A DNA stretch of 64,000 nucleotides from Xestospongia muta (GCA_963693285.1 OY848925.1:6178932-6242931), one strand, 5' to 3'. Positions 23,172 through 36,294 are shown, counted from the stretch's first letter. Translations and numbers: made by a program. The notes: generated by a model not told the origin, from the letters alone.

Positions 23172-25008
23172 CTAAATAGCTCTAATAGATCTAGTGTATC
23201 TGTCTAATGTCTTCTTCAATGTTGCTTGAGAGTCTATCTCTTTTAAAACAATAACAAAGAACTGTAGTAAGTGAGAGAGAGAGAGAAATGTACTTAATTT
23301 ACAAGTACATATATTTATTCATTGCTATAGAGTCAATTGACAAAGGTCTACAACAGACTATTATTTAGGATGTATTCACCTTCCATTGAATTTGTTCACG
23401 ACTGTATATATCGTGTATAATAGGAGTACTTAACTTGATATTAATGACATCATGATGACCTGTGAATTATTAACATATAAAAGTAATTGTTCGTTTATTC
23501 ATCCATCAATCATTTTATCTGTCCATTCTACTTATTTATCCATCCATCAATCATTTTATCTGTCCATTCTACTTATTTATCCATCTATCCAAGGTATTCA
23601 TTAGTCCATCGTCCATCCATCAATCATTCTATCTGTTTATTCTACTTATTCATCCATCTATCCAAGGTATTCATTAGTCCATCGTACATTGTTGGTAGGA
23701 AGCAATGAAGTCTTCAATTAATTCTAATAAAGACTAAAATAATATAGGGGTTACATTTTTATACCCACGACCACATATATCTTGGTCTTACTTTAAAACG
23801 TAGTGGTTTATACATTAAACTAGATCTACGACTGAGACCTAGTGCTCCATAATGACCACCATGATTAATACCGAGTACAATATGTCTGTATGGATGTATG
23901 GATAGACCAATGGACAGATGAACGAATGAAAGATGATTGGATGGATGGATAGATAGATGGATGGATGGATAGATGGACAGGTGAATGAATGAATGGATGG
24001 ATAGGTTAATGGATGGATTGATGGATGGATGGATAGATGGACAGGTGAATGAATGAATGGATTAATGGATGAATGGATGGATTGATGGGTGAATGGATGG
24101 ATGGATAGATGGATAATCTACATACTTGTGATATTTTCCATTAGAGAATGATTTAAATCTCAATGTAAAGCGTTGCAATGACTGAAGAGGAGCTGTAAAA
24201 TAGAGAGAAAGAATCACTGCCTCCAGACATTTGATAGGTAAAGATTCCTTGATCATCTCCTTAGCAGTCTCCATTAACCTAAAAATGGATGCTTAAATGG
24301 ATGGATGGATGGATAAATGGATGAATCCAGATATATGGATGGACAGAATGGGTTAATTGACGGACAGACAAATGGATGGATGAATGGGTGATATGGATGG
24401 ATGGTCAGGTGATATGGATGGATGGTCAGGTGACACACTACCTTGCTAGCGGTTTACACATTTTAATCTCAAAGAACTGCATTCCTGTATGATTGTATCT
24501 AATATCATATTATTATTATGACATTAATATCATCATTACATACTGTAGTTGTTGTAAATAGTGTTGTATTGAAATAATACTGGTTAGTACTTCAGACGTG
24601 GGATGTATCACTGGTACTGTAGGATAGGAGACCTAATAGATGGATACATGTATGTTTAACGGACTATTTGTGATCAATGGATAAATAGATTTTATATGGA
24701 CAGTGATCAGTCAATGGATGGACGGTAATGGATGTATGAATGATCGATATAAGAGGCAAATAATGAAGGAATTAATCCACTGAAAAGTCTCTGAGATGTA
24801 TAGTCCATGTATTTACTCTCTGAGTAATCTTCCCTCTGATAGAATTAGCTAATGTCTTTCCTTGTGGGTGTACCACACTGACGTAGGTCCACATTCGTTC
24901 CCAAGTTCCCTCTGAGATAGGAAATCCACTAGTATTGACAAGCCAAGAGTTTTTACTGACACCAGGTTTAACTTTGTCCTGTTCATCTTCATTCTCTGAT
25001 TCAGCCAT
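23172..25008 (-). CDS. VASH: vasohibin, tubulin tyrosine carboxypeptidase
   Basis: Exons 24817-25008, 24544-24632, 24442-24498, 24126-24278, 23792-23885, 23688-23733, 23380-23459 and 23172-23261 join to 266 residues. Vasohibins remove the C-terminal Tyr of alpha-tubulin with the chaperone SVBP. The transglutaminase-like triad is visible: Cys in [13 protein letters not shown], His in [15 protein letters not shown], Ser in [13 protein letters not shown]. Other family motifs are [19 protein letters not shown] near residue 30 and [12 protein letters not shown]. The C-terminal basic tail of vertebrate VASH1/2 is much reduced, so this copy is close to the catalytic core. The start at 25008 gives [14 protein letters not shown]11 starts 115 bases away on the other strand. 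An AATAAA directly follows the stop. Confidence 0.95.
23490..23690. repeat. CATCCATCAATCATT-type repeat
   Basis: Three or four imperfect copies of about 60 bases with CATCCATCAATCAT cores, overlapping a vasohibin intron and reaching its short sixth exon. Confidence 0.7.
23885..24120. repeat. GGAT/GAAT tetranucleotide array
   Basis: GATGGATGGATAGATGGA-type repeats in the vasohibin intron. A second block lies at about 24295-24430. Confidence 0.9.
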
Positions 25009-25123
25009 AATCCAGATGTTTTGTTGCCATGGTAATAGGAAACCAAATATATAGAGAGTTAAAACATATGAGGGGCGTGGTTTCGCCTTTTTTGAAGCAT
25101 AGATGTAATACTCATTTAGAAAT
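25009..25123. promoter_or_regulatory. bidirectional promoter VASH / TRIP11
   Basis: Only 115 bases separate the vasohibin ATG (- strand) from the TRIP11 ATG (+ strand). Both 5' UTRs and core promoters must lie here or overlap the genes. The segment contains GGGGCGTGG, a possible GC-box on an AT-rich background. Confidence 0.5.
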
Positions 25124-25962
25124 ATGTCTTGGTTCAGTGGAGGACTGTCACAATTCTCTTCACTTACTGACCAAATATCCACTTTTACGAAGGAAGTCTT
25201 GACAGAGTCCACACAAGAGATAGAAGGTCAGTATTCAATAATGGAGCAGTCATTATTGATGACCCATTAGATCCAGTGACAGAGTTACAACTAGCTAAGA
25301 GAAAGATTGAAGAATTGACAGAGCAAAATTCCCAATGTAATTTGGAGGTGAGATACTTAAACGAACATTTTGTTTAAAGAAATTTGCTCTTTAAGTTGGA
25401 GAGATTACGAAAGAGAAATGAAGAATTTAGCGAAAGAGCTGAGACTGCTGAATTTCAAGTTACCTCCATTAACCAGGAATATCGCAAACTCTTGCAACAA
25501 CGAGATGTAGGTAGTTTTCTACTTAAAGAATGCATTATAAATAGAGATGGATAGATTATTGTCATCATATATTTTATATCTATTGACTTTAGGATGAACT
25601 AAAAAAACTTCGAGAACAATGTAATGAAATGAAAGACCAACAACGAAAGATTGTCATGGCCAGAAGTGATTCAAACCTTCCATCATTAGCTAAAAATATC
25701 TACGAAGAACATAATCTCCTAAAACCTGTTAAACCAGTTCATTCATTTGGTGCAGTGAGCAGTGGAGAGGGTGACACAGATCTCAGCAGGGGACATGAGA
25801 GTGGTTTTGCATGGATGGAAGGATGGGGAGAAGAAGCTGATTTTGATATGCCTGGACTTCAGATCTCGCAGTCTCAGGTTACACAACTGCAGTCTGAAAT
25901 AGCTCGTATTACTGTGGAATGCCAACACTGGAAAGAGTTAGCTCAACAAAGAATCCAGGTAA

Positions 25963-26000
<38 letters not shown>

Positions 26001-26347
26001 TAGTACTGTAAGCAATACCTCAGCATAATCCTAACAACATTGCTAACATGATGTTAATATTAAAATTAATATGAGAAATTATAAGAAAGACATCTTCTAT
26101 ATCTAGTACTCATACTTTTGTTGTAATATTGAACTTGTATAGAAAGGACATTTAGTTAGTGGATACTTATATATAAACTGATTTTACTCCATTGATTCTT
26201 GTCAATATAATGTTATCCTGTTAATAGGTAGAAAATAGTTGGGCTTTCTAAGAATGTTATTAATATCTACCTCGACTATCTATCTTTTATCTATATCTAT
26301 GTGTGTCTGTGTGTATATGTGTTTATTGCTAGTTACTGTCATTATTT

Positions 26348-26379
<32 letters not shown>

Positions 26380-29273
26380 ATATCTATGTGTGTCTGTGTG
26401 TTTATTGCTAGTTACTGTCATTATTTAGAGAGAGAGAGAGAGAGAGATCTATATCTATGTGTGTCTGTGTATATGTGTTTATTGCTAGTTACTGTTATTA
26501 TTTTAGGGAACTGCTGGTATTGAAGACCATGTTACTGATTCAGTTAGCGTAAGAGAACAGTTAGAGGTAACACTTTGAGTTTTTAAAGTATTTTTAATTT
26601 AATTTCCAATCTCAGGAGCTACAGAAACATTTGCAACAAGAGAGACAACATCACGAACATGAAGTATCGGCTTTACAATCTCTTCATGCACAACAAATGG
26701 AAGCTCTCTCTGAAAGACATCAAAAAGAAATGGAGAATCTTAAAGATCCTAAAGACGAAGTAGACAGTAAGTTACTTAAATATCTAATAAGATTATATTA
26801 ATTTTGTTTTAATGTTAATAGTTTAATTCTTTTCACTGTCTTCATCTTATAGCTAGTGATGAATCAAGACAACAGGTAATAGCTGAATTGAAAGACATCA
26901 ATCAAAGTAAGATGGCTCATCATCTTTGTGTGTCGTCATAAATATGATATTTCTTTTCTGTAGAACTGACAGCTAAAAACGAAGAACTTTTAACAAAATT
27001 GTCAGCACTAGGAATTAAAAATAAAAAATTACTAGAAAAGCTTCATACAAGCCAGGTGATTAATACATACAATGTTTGTCTAGTGGACGCTATTTGACTA
27101 CCTCTCTACATTCTTCTACAGATTGTTATCTCTGAATTACGTCATGCTATCGACAGTTTGAAACATGTCATACACACCACTCAAGACAACCAGTTGAAAC
27201 ATATGGAATCAGAGAAAGAGGTGCTCTCTACTTACATTCAAGATGTACAGCTGTCCTTTCAAACACATCAATTTACTATTGATGTTCTTCAAACTCAAAG
27301 GAATAAATTTGAAGAGGAGACAAAATCTTTGACCAGCAAAGTGGATGAATTGAATTTGGCGCTAAAAACCAAAGAATTGGAGATTGAACAGTTGACACAG
27401 GACACCTCAGGTGAAGAAAACTCAAGTGTAAATAGAACAACTACAACTCAGACTGACACAATGACACAAGTATCAAATGAGAAATTGTTCTCAGAAGACC
27501 AAATGAAATATCCTGATACCGGTGAGTATGGGGCTGAGGATGATGCTCCTGGTAATCAGTTGGAGAGATTGCAACAAAAACTGGAGAAAGAGGAGATTAA
27601 AAGAGAAGAATTGCAGACTCATTTAGCACAACTCATGTCTGAACACGATCAAGAATTAAGAGAAGTTATTCTCAGCAAGGAACAAATGGAGACAAAATTA
27701 AGCGAGCTTGAATCTTGCTTGGCTGCAAGTAACAGGGAAAAGGACAAGCTTACAGTTGTAAAGCACCAGGTTGAAGAGGAGTTAGGTCAATTAAAGGTGA
27801 CATTAACAAGAGTACAGAAGGAACCATCCTTCAGTCAGGAGAACCAGGTTTTATGTGAGCAGTTGGAGGAAGGAAAGAGGACAATTGAGCAGTTGAAGTT
27901 GGAGTTGAGTGTAGCTTGTGAGAAAACTATAACTTCTGAAAGTCAAGTTCAAATGTACCAGAAAGATTTAACAGACAAACTAGCTGAGATACAAGAGAAA
28001 ACAATAGAGATAGACAACTTGGTTTCTTTATTGAAAACTAAAGACAGTCAACTTCACACACAGCAGAAACAAATAGAGGACCTTGTGAAAAAAATTGAAG
28101 ATCTCTCAGAAGAAGTCCAACATAGTCAATCACAGTTTACTGAAGAGAGAGAGTCCTTTGCACACCAGTTGTCAGAAGTAGAGAAGAAACATAGGAAAGA
28201 AAGAGATGATCTCACAAATGAACTAGAAAGACAGAAGACTAAATATAACACCAAACTAGAGCAGACTGTGCTTAGTGAAGATTTGAGTGAGAAATTGAAA
28301 CAAATGGAGACACAGCTGCAGGCGAAGGACTCAGAAATAGCAAAAATATCTCAAGATTACAAAAATCTTGCCTCATCAATGGAAGCCTCCATACAACATA
28401 CTACATCTCTCAATGATAAATTGTCTAAGTTAACTTACCAGTTACAATCTCAATCAGACCAAATGTCAATACTTACTAAAGAAAGAGACAGCCTCTTTGA
28501 TGCTCTGCAAAAAAAAGAGGCGGAGTCTCAGGTAGCTGCAGACTCAAAAGCCAAAGAAGTGGCCAGACTTCAAGTAAGTAGAAAGATTGTGTATTTTGTA
28601 ATATTATATACATTAGGAGATGGAGACCCAGCATCAAATAGAGTGTGAAAAATATCAAAAAGAATTGGAGAGGTTACGAGGACATTTGGTTCAAGTCGAA
28701 GAACAATACACTCAGGAAGCTTTGCAAGCTGATCACAGAGAAACACAACTGAAACAGCAGATAAGATCACTGGAAGAAGGAGCAGCTAGAAATAAAAGTG
28801 TTGATATACAACAAAGGTATGTCTGTATACATACATCTCTTATCAAATCTGTTGTGTTGGGTTACGTGTAGAGTAAGTTAATGCAAGTTAATCCTTATAA
28901 GGAGATTGTCCCAAGATGTTGATATGGGTCATTTAGATTGTGGGAAGGATGTTTTGAGTTAATATTAAATGAGGAAATAGCATATTCAAACAAACAGCAG
29001 ATGAAATGATATCAATAAGCACTCTAGGTGTGTGTGTGTGTGTGTCCTTTATCTTTTCTCTTTTCTCCTCTGACCCTTAGTTACCAGACTCAACAATTGA
29101 TGTCTCAAATACAAACCCAACTAGAAGGGGTAACTGCTGAACGAGATCAAGCCTGGTCTGAACTATCACGTGTCAGAGAAGAGGCTGAACAAAATGCCAC
29201 AGCTCTCCAGAATCTTCAAAATGTCCTTGAACATTTTCAAAGAGGTTATTATTTGTGCATATGTGTACAATAG

Positions 29274-29309
<36 letters not shown>

Positions 29310-30405
29310 GATCAATCAGCTGAAGTTAGTATGTCTCTCCTACAGAAACAGAAAGAACTTGAACTAGCAACACGAGAGTATGAGAAACTTCAAGAGAAAC
29401 AGAGACAGTCTGAGGTAAACACAAAATTTATAAACAAATAATTGAGTTCTTGGCTGTCAAATTTTAGGCATCATTACACAGTGCCTCTGTTGCTGATGAA
29501 ACAATTAAAACATTACAATTAGAGTCACAACAGAAAGACAAATTAATAACTGATCTCACATCAGAATGTAAGATATTAGTAGTACTAGTAGTAGTTACTA
29601 GTAGTAGTTACTAGTAGTAGTTATTAGTGGTAATGATTGGTATACTCTATTATTTAGTGGAAAAGTATCAAATGACCTTAAATAAAAGTAGAACGAAAAT
29701 AGAAGAAATGTCAAGTGAAGAAGATAACAAAGTTGACAAGTGAGAGAAAAAAGAATTTCAAAATTATCTCGCTAGTTATAGACTTATTTTTTCCTTAATA
29801 ATGGAGTAATCACTATTTCCTCGCTCTTTCTTTGATAGATCTCTAGTAAAGAATCTATTTTTGACGTACTTATCATCTCAGGACAAAAGAAAAAAAGATG
29901 ACATTGCTCAACTTATTGGTAAAATATTAGAAATACCTCCTAAAGAATTGAACCAGGTAAATAAATCATATAGTTCTTCATGTTCAACATTGTTATATTT
30001 TGTTTCCTAAAAGACACTGGAAAGTCAAAGTGGATGGTTTCCTAGATTTTGGTCATCACCTGCCCCACCTTTTTCACCGTCTGTGATAGCCACACCAACT
30101 ACCGAGCAGGTACCTTTTAATTGTCATTTATTATAATATTACTATGGACTCTATAGCGCTCTTTGTCTCAAATATTTGTTTCATTCCTTGAGACTGAGTC
30201 AGCTAAGCCTAGTCAACCTAAACCTCCTCCCCTGAAACTTCCAGTACCTCATCCTTCTCTTCCCTCACACATTGTTCCTTATCAAACTCCACCCACTGCT
30301 TCCAATAAAGCTAGTACACCAGAAAATACCATGACAACAGCTCTTGACACACCCCCTATTCAAGACACAGTTACAAGTCTGGAAAGGCTGTTAAATAATT
30401 CATAA
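25124..30405 (+). CDS. TRIP11: GMAP-210 golgin (TRIP11)
   Basis: Seventeen exons: 25124-25226, 25271-25347, 25396-25506, 25593-25958, 26507-26566, 26616-26766, 26853-26906, 26964-27055, 27122-28573, 28617-28816, 29081-29244, 29311-29414, 29468-29567, 29658-29739, 29838-29956, 30014-30109 and 30157-30405, about 1,192 residues (human about 1,980). Residues 1-30 form an ALPS-like amphipathic helix beginning MSWFSGGLSQFSSLTDQIS, which in GMAP-210 senses highly curved vesicles. A long coiled coil follows, with an interruption carrying ITVECQHWKELAQQRIQ and an acidic patch. Residues about 1040-1078 form a GRAB domain (NLFLTYLSSQDKRKKDD, ILEIPPKELNQ), which binds Arf1 at the cis-Golgi. The Pro-rich tail is degenerate. 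The vertebrate protein also anchors IFT20 for ciliary traffic. The 1.45 kb central exon is unusually long for this locus. Confidence 0.93.
25967..26000 (+). repeat. (GA)n after the exon-4 donor of TRIP11
   Basis: GTAAGTAAGAGAGAGA: the repeat begins at the donor site and is purine-rich on the sense strand, unlike most tracts here. Confidence 0.9.
26285..26506 (+). repeat. triplicated 3'-splice-site segment
   Basis: Three copies of a segment running TATCTATGTGTGTCTGTGT to GCTAGTTACTGTCATTATTT. The first two end in (AG)n. The last ends in TTTTAG and provides the acceptor for exon 5 of TRIP11 at 26507. Confidence 0.85.
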
Positions 30406-30929
30406 TGTTTGGAATTGAAAAATAAAATTGTTTATAAACCACACATTTGATTGCACTCGTAAACCACTATATAAAATTGACTTTATCACAGCATCAAATA
30501 ATATGCTGCCCTTATTAGCTTGTAAGAAGTGCACTGGTATGTCACTCAGATACAATAGTTGCATATTCACATTTAAAAACCCACACATCAAACTACAGAA
30601 ACACGAAATAGGTGTTGTCTGTAATGTAGTGGTTTAAAGAAGTGGGTCAAACGTCAAATGGAAACCCATGTAATTGGAGTGAGACAGTTATAAAGAGAAC
30701 TATCTTCAAGAAACAGTTTATTTGTAGAAAGTAGTACAAATCAAACTAATTTATAATAAGAAGTGGTTCTATAAGTTGATATAAATTTGAAAAATGTAAG
30801 TAAACGAATCGCTATACTACATATACTATGCATGCACATACTTTATTTTATTAGTTAAAGTTACACATAATAATACTACAAAGTAATCAATTGAGAACCA
30901 ACTCCACAGCAAAAGAGAACACTACAATG

Positions 30930-32160
30930 TCACTTTAGTTTTGGTAAGATATTTTCTACATCGAGGTCATCTTTATCATTTGCCTGGACCTCTATCTTGA
31001 GCCCACTACATACTTTTTTCAGAGCATCTTTTGAAGAAGTATGAACCATCTTCTTCTTAATTGGAGAATCTTCAGGACACCTGTTGGAGAAAACGATATA
31101 AAGCATTTGTATTGTATTGTGTGTTTATATTCTTAATTCATAAAATTTGGCTCACTATTTCAATTTAAACAAACATCAAAATTATTTAAAATCACTATAT
31201 AGGATTTATGAGGTATGAAGTACAATCATATTATTACTGTTTGCAAAGGAACTACCGAACTTGTATTTCTTATGACAATTCTGTTTTCTTTATTTTACAT
31301 TCTAACTAATTAAACTGCCAATATGAAAAGCACTAGTGCAGAATCTCACTATTAATTATATGTTATTAATAATTATTAATTAGAACTCATTCCCCATTTT
31401 GTTAAACTGTTGGTATAGCAAGTAGGTGTGGTCACTTGCAAAAACTATTTTCTACTTGCTGTAACAGCCACTTGGCTTCTTGAATGTTGAAATAGTAAAG
31501 TTTAAATTCCCTGATAATAGCAATATTTACTTGTGTACCACAAAATGTCTTCACAAAGAAAGCAAATAAGGGATAAACTAACTTTGAATGCAAAGGTTTT
31601 ATTAAAATTCTCCAATTTGTTTCAATTAACTTTTATTCTCTATTATTATATTGTCGATTATTGTTGCCAGTTTTTGATTGATTAAATTTTAAAAGCAAAT
31701 ACAGAGATAAAAGGTTGGTGCTAAACAATATATCAACTGGGAATTGATACAGTTTAAAAGTGCTGTAAGCAGAATGGCCTGCCATATACATGCACACACG
31801 ACACACACACACACACACACACACACATGCCTTACCAACTGATAAAAATAACATCTTCCTTGTGTCGACCATCATCTGTATCATGATGAAAATCATGTAC
31901 AATATACAGTGGCTCCTTTGCATAAGTAGTAAACAACAACTCCTTTAACTCTTCATAATTTTGCTCAGCAATTTTTTCTTTAACGACAATTTCTGTTTGA
32001 GTACTATTTATCTCGTAAAAGATTGTTTTAAATTTGTGTCCACTTTGCAGTTCCAAATATGCGCTCTTACAATCATCGTTCACTTTTATACCTGAAGCCT
32101 AGAAAGGACATACATGTAAAGAAAAGTCTAGAAGAGAAACCAGTACCTAGAACTCACCAT
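30930..32160 (-). CDS. CFL: cofilin/ADF actin-severing protein
   Basis: Exons 32158-32160, 31836-32098 and 30930-31080 give 138 residues, the usual ADF/cofilin size. The first coding exon is only the ATG: the next bases, GTGAGT, are a donor. The protein continues ASGIKVNDDCKSAYLELQ, placing the family's regulatory Ser at position 3. The long-helix region reads DVIFISWCPEDSPIKKKMVH then SSKDALKKV, the G/F-actin-binding helix. ADF/cofilin severs and depolymerises ADP-actin filaments and is switched off by phosphorylation of the N-terminal Ser. An intron directly after the start codon is a known feature of many cofilin genes. A (CA)n tract at 31798-31826 lies just downstream of the second exon's donor. 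Confidence 0.96.
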
Positions 32161-32441
32161 GTTCCTTGAATTTACGGTCTCACTAAACTCTCTCTAAAAA
32201 GTGTTAACTTGTTCTCTACCAGATAACCTCTAAATAGTGAATCAAGCAGGGCAGGATGACGAAGTCGGCGAGGTGGGTTTTGACCAAATATGGTCATATC
32301 TAGCGTGGTGCTATGACGCATATCTCCGTTTACGTACGGTTCCAAAAATAGACATTACTGGCTACCCTTCTTTTGGCGTTGTTATAAATAGAACACTGCA
32401 GTCTGAAGCCTAAAACTACAGAAACCCAGACTGGAAGGGGA
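32161..32441. promoter_or_regulatory. bidirectional promoter cofilin / COA6
   Basis: The 281 bases between divergent start codons hold a TATAAATA box at 32383-32390, 52 bases before the COA6 ATG. They are less AT-rich than the surroundings. Confidence 0.5.
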
Positions 32442-33128
32442 ATGGGGTATTTAATTATTGAAAGCAAATTAATCTTTTACTATAATTTCTCTTATTCTAG
32501 AGACCCAATACCACAAAAGGCTCCCAGTTCTTCCCAACGACAGCTTTGCTACAATGCTAGAGACAAATATTACAAATGTCTCGAAGAAAACAAACTAACT
32601 GATAATTCAGAAGAGAGTACAGTTTGTGAACAGCTTAGAAAACAATATCACACTAACTGTTTGCCATCATGGGTACTGCTGATATAACACTTAATAATCT
32701 AATAATTACAAAAAATAACATTTATAGTTTCATAATTAGATGCATGTCAATATAGACAACAATATGTATAACAATGCACCATAATGCACAATATTAGCTA
32801 CCATTAGTTGCCAGAAAACACCATATTTGCATATAATAGCTTTTCTTATTTATTATCCTCCCTAAATTCCCTCTATATTGAATGTCCTTATATGATATCT
32901 ATGACAACCCTATAAGGTAATTGATTAATATTAGATAGTAATGACTGCCTAAAACACATTTTAAATCTAAATACTTACTATTTGTATGTATTGGTGATGC
33001 CTATTTTGTAGACAAGGTGTATTCTCTTTGTCGTACAGGTAAAGTATTTTGAACGTAAACGTGTGTTCGATCAATATAAGAAAAAACTCGAAGAAGAAGG
33101 TTTTCATGAAGATACCAAAGACTCGTAA
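32442..33128 (+). CDS. COA6: COA6 cytochrome c oxidase assembly factor
   Basis: Exons 32442-32446, 32501-32672 and 33039-33128 give 88 residues. The first coding exon is only ATGGG. The twin Cys motif is clear: C-YNARDKYYK-C (CX9C) and C-EQLRKQYHTN-C (CX10C). It is followed by W-VKYFERKRVF, as in human COA6. The protein folds by disulfide relay in the mitochondrial intermembrane space and helps mature the copper site of COX2 with SCO1/SCO2. It has no classical presequence, as expected for this class. Confidence 0.94.
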
Positions 33129-33537
33129 AATTTATCATCTATGCTTTATAATGTGACTTATAATTGATCCAGTGTTGTACGTTAATTGATTATTAACATT
33201 ACATCATTGTTTGTTACTATTAATAGATTTTGTTGATTTATCACTGTCCACTCAGCTGATGAATCATTGGTGTGATACAAGGTGTCAAAAAATGTTACTG
33301 AAAATTCACCCTTTATGGAATTTTAAGCTTTTAATTACTTTATTGGAATGATTATGTAGTGAAAGGTCATATTATCTCAACAATAACATAACATCATTCT
33401 TTTTTGACCAAATAAGGCAAAATACTATAATTAAATTCACAGCAATAATGAATAAACACTAATAACCTGAAGCCACACCCACTAGATCATTCCACGCCCA
33501 TAACACACCCTATAGATGTAAAGCGGGAAAATTCAAC
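33129..33537. other. intergenic, COA6 to CCDC61
   Basis: No exon is seen. The last 60 bases are richer in G and C (CCACGCCCATAACACACCC) and probably hold the CCDC61 promoter. Confidence 0.4.
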
Positions 33538-36106
33538 ATGTCTACTGCAACACAATTAGACAGTGGTGTAGCTTCATGGACTTTTCGTGACAGGACATAT
33601 GAAGTGAGTCTGGATGTTAAGAATGAGAAACTAGTTGTACAAGTACAAGACGAAAGAACTACAGATCAATGGAAGGGCATCTTTGATTCAAGACGTTAGT
33701 TGGGTGATAGGCCATTCTGATAAAATGTCCTGTTTTTTTAATAGATATTGAAGAATTAACACATAAGACTGGTAATTTCAAACAGTTTAGGATCTTTGTG
33801 AATATGCTAGAATCTGCAATAATGAAGGTAAGAGGTAAATATATGTTCATCCATTCAGTATTGTATATTGTAGACAAGTGATAGTGTGTCGTTAGAACTC
33901 CTAACCTACTCTGATCTTGAGAGCCTCAGAAAACAAAAATCCCATCCCAAGAGTCACTCAGCAGTTACTTCAAACCACACCCCTACCAAGAGATACCTCA
34001 TACTAACATATTCAGCAGAGTTTGATCGCATTCATTATCCTTTAGCTCTACCTTACGTTGGAAAATCTGATCCTGTACAACTTCAAGAAACAATTCGGCA
34101 ACTTCAAAAAGAACTGGAAATTTACAAGAAACAGGTCAGTTTGTACTTAAAGGACCCATGAGTGCTATTGTGGTACGTTAGCTATGACGTTGTGTGTCAT
34201 ACTTTTGATCTCAATGTTAAGAAAATCTCACTAACAAGACTATTATACTAACTGCTAACATAACAAATACATACACTTGTAAATGAATTTAGTCTAGTTA
34301 GCTCACATTTTATAACAAGGAAGTATTTAAGCTTTTGACTTTATACCTTAGACTACTCATAGAAACCAGAAGACAGGGTCAGCATCCAAGCTACAAAGGA
34401 AGTAAGTAACAAAGTACTGTTAACAGTTACTGGTTCTACCTTATATACAAGGTATGAAGCATTGCTTCGTGATAAGGAAGAACTTGAGAGTGCCTTTGAG
34501 GCATTGCAGGAAGAAACTGAACAGAATCGATTGAGTGAAGGGGATGGAGACAAAGAGATTAAGACACTGAAAAAAATTGTTAAAAATCTTGAGGTAATTA
34601 TTAAGTTATTGGTATCTCAGTAGTACCATTATTTCACAGTAAAATATCTATAGCAACTAATATCAATTTATTGTTGCAGGAAGACTTACTAAAAGACAGA
34701 ACAAAATATCAAAGGATTATCACTAAAAAGAACGAGGAGATAAAAACCTTATTAGAAGAAGTATGGACACTATGTAGAACTAATGTTAATATTTTGTTTA
34801 CTTAGTTGGATGACTTGAGATCATCAGAGAGAATGTTGAACACAAGAGTTAAAAATCTTACAAATGAACTGGCTATACTAAGAAGAAAGTAGGTCTCAAA
34901 TGATGAAACAATGATTCCTTCAATTTTATTTGTAGTTCTGTTACTCGTAATCACACTCGTAGTGGATCAGGTAATCAACCCAAATCATCTGGACAATCTT
35001 ACTCTCGACGTCGTTCCTCTTCAACTGAAGGTCGTCTTACAAACACTGGAGGAAAAAGAAACAAACCTTCCACATCAAGAATTCGAACTCCATCTCCTGG
35101 AGGTAAGTTTAACAGACAAATACTTGTCATTGTTGTACATGTATGTACATATAGGTGCCAAGCTTCAGAGATTTGATCCTACAGAGTATCCTACTTAATT
35201 TTCAATACCATGAGTTCATGATAGATATAACTGGTCATATTTAAACTTTTTGCCTTAATTGATGCTTAGATATGTAGAAAATAAACGAAGAAGACAAGAT
35301 GAGATCAATAGAAGATTAGGGTAAGTGTGATAACATGACTCAACATTGTTGAGTTGTCATTTCAGACGAACACGATCTCGTTCTAACTCAACAGAGAGGA
35401 GCCGTTTACCTCCGAGACCTACCCCACCTTCTTTGATCACTAAATCACGACGAATCAACATTGGTAAGTATTATTTTAATAATAATTATTTATTTATTAT
35501 TGTAATGACAGGTACAAGGTCAAGAAGTTCATCAAGTAAGATAGATTGTTATGATTCAAAGAGTATTCTTTCTTAACAGTTGGTAGTCAGTATAGCTTAT
35601 CACATCATTCATCAGTGGATTGTTCTAGTGGAGAAGACAGTTCCAGAGATACACAGTACTCAAAGAAAGCCAAGAGAAATACTACAGCAGCTAAAGTCAG
35701 GTAGTACAGTTTTAATATAATGCTGAAAGTTTTACATCAGTTTCAGCTCTCAAAATGGTGCCAGAAAGTCTCGTTCTAGAGATAGATACAGTCCAACGTT
35801 TACACAAGTATGATGCATTAATATTGTCTTGTTTCATTAGTTTGTTTCTCTCTGCATGAAGATCAATTCTAGTACACCAAAAACATCCCACAAGAACAAA
35901 CACAATGGTCAGCATTTAATACAGTAGTGACAAGATAGGACATATGATATACACAAACAATTTTGTACAACACTAAACAGTTTATACTTTTTATAGATTC
36001 TAGTATGATGGATCAGTCAATGGAAATACAAGAAATAGACGCCAGATTAAGAGCACTGCAACAATTTATGAAGAAATCACTTGATGGTGTTAGAAATGGC
36101 AGATGA
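33538..36106 (+). CDS. CCDC61: CCDC61/VFL3 basal-body protein
   Basis: The first exons are 33538-33694, 33745-33827 and 33874-34134; further short exons run to a stop at 36104. An N-terminal XRCC4/SAS-6-like head is followed by coiled coil, a Ser/Arg-rich linker and a conserved tail. Diagnostic motifs are IEELTHKTGNFKQFRIFVNM, LTYSDLESLRKQKS, RYLILTYSAEFDRIHYPLAL, FDPTEY followed by VENKRRRQDEINRRLG, and the C-terminal EIDARLRALQQFMKKSLDG. CCDC61 (Chlamydomonas VFL3) forms filaments at centriolar satellites and basal bodies and helps attach and orient basal-body appendages. The exon around 35346-35463 encodes an RS-rich stretch (RTRSRSNSTERSRLP). At least a dozen exons, many under 100 bases. 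Confidence 0.94.
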
Positions 36107-36294
36107 TCTCAGAGAATAGAGACAAGAAATGTCACATTTTGTAATCACCTTGTAAGTACTATGTACACACAAAATATGTTCTAATGTCATCCTTTAATTA
36201 ACTGTTATAATTAATTAATAAACTGATGAGCTGAAATATTCAGCAAAATATACAAAATTTCTCATTTTAAAAATATCCTTGTGGAGGTTGTGGC

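Noticed and set aside
23885..24430. Possible CRISPR-like regular array
   Set aside because: The units are degenerate GGAT tetranucleotides without spacers, inside an intron of an animal gene.
24772..25212. 147-codon frame beginning MDSVKTSFVK
   Set aside because: Its first part is antisense to TRIP11 exon 1 and its end runs past the vasohibin donor at 24817. Only 24817-25008 is coding.
30428..30637. 69-codon frame after TRIP11
   Set aside because: It lies in the 3' flank between converging genes, with no similarity to a known domain.
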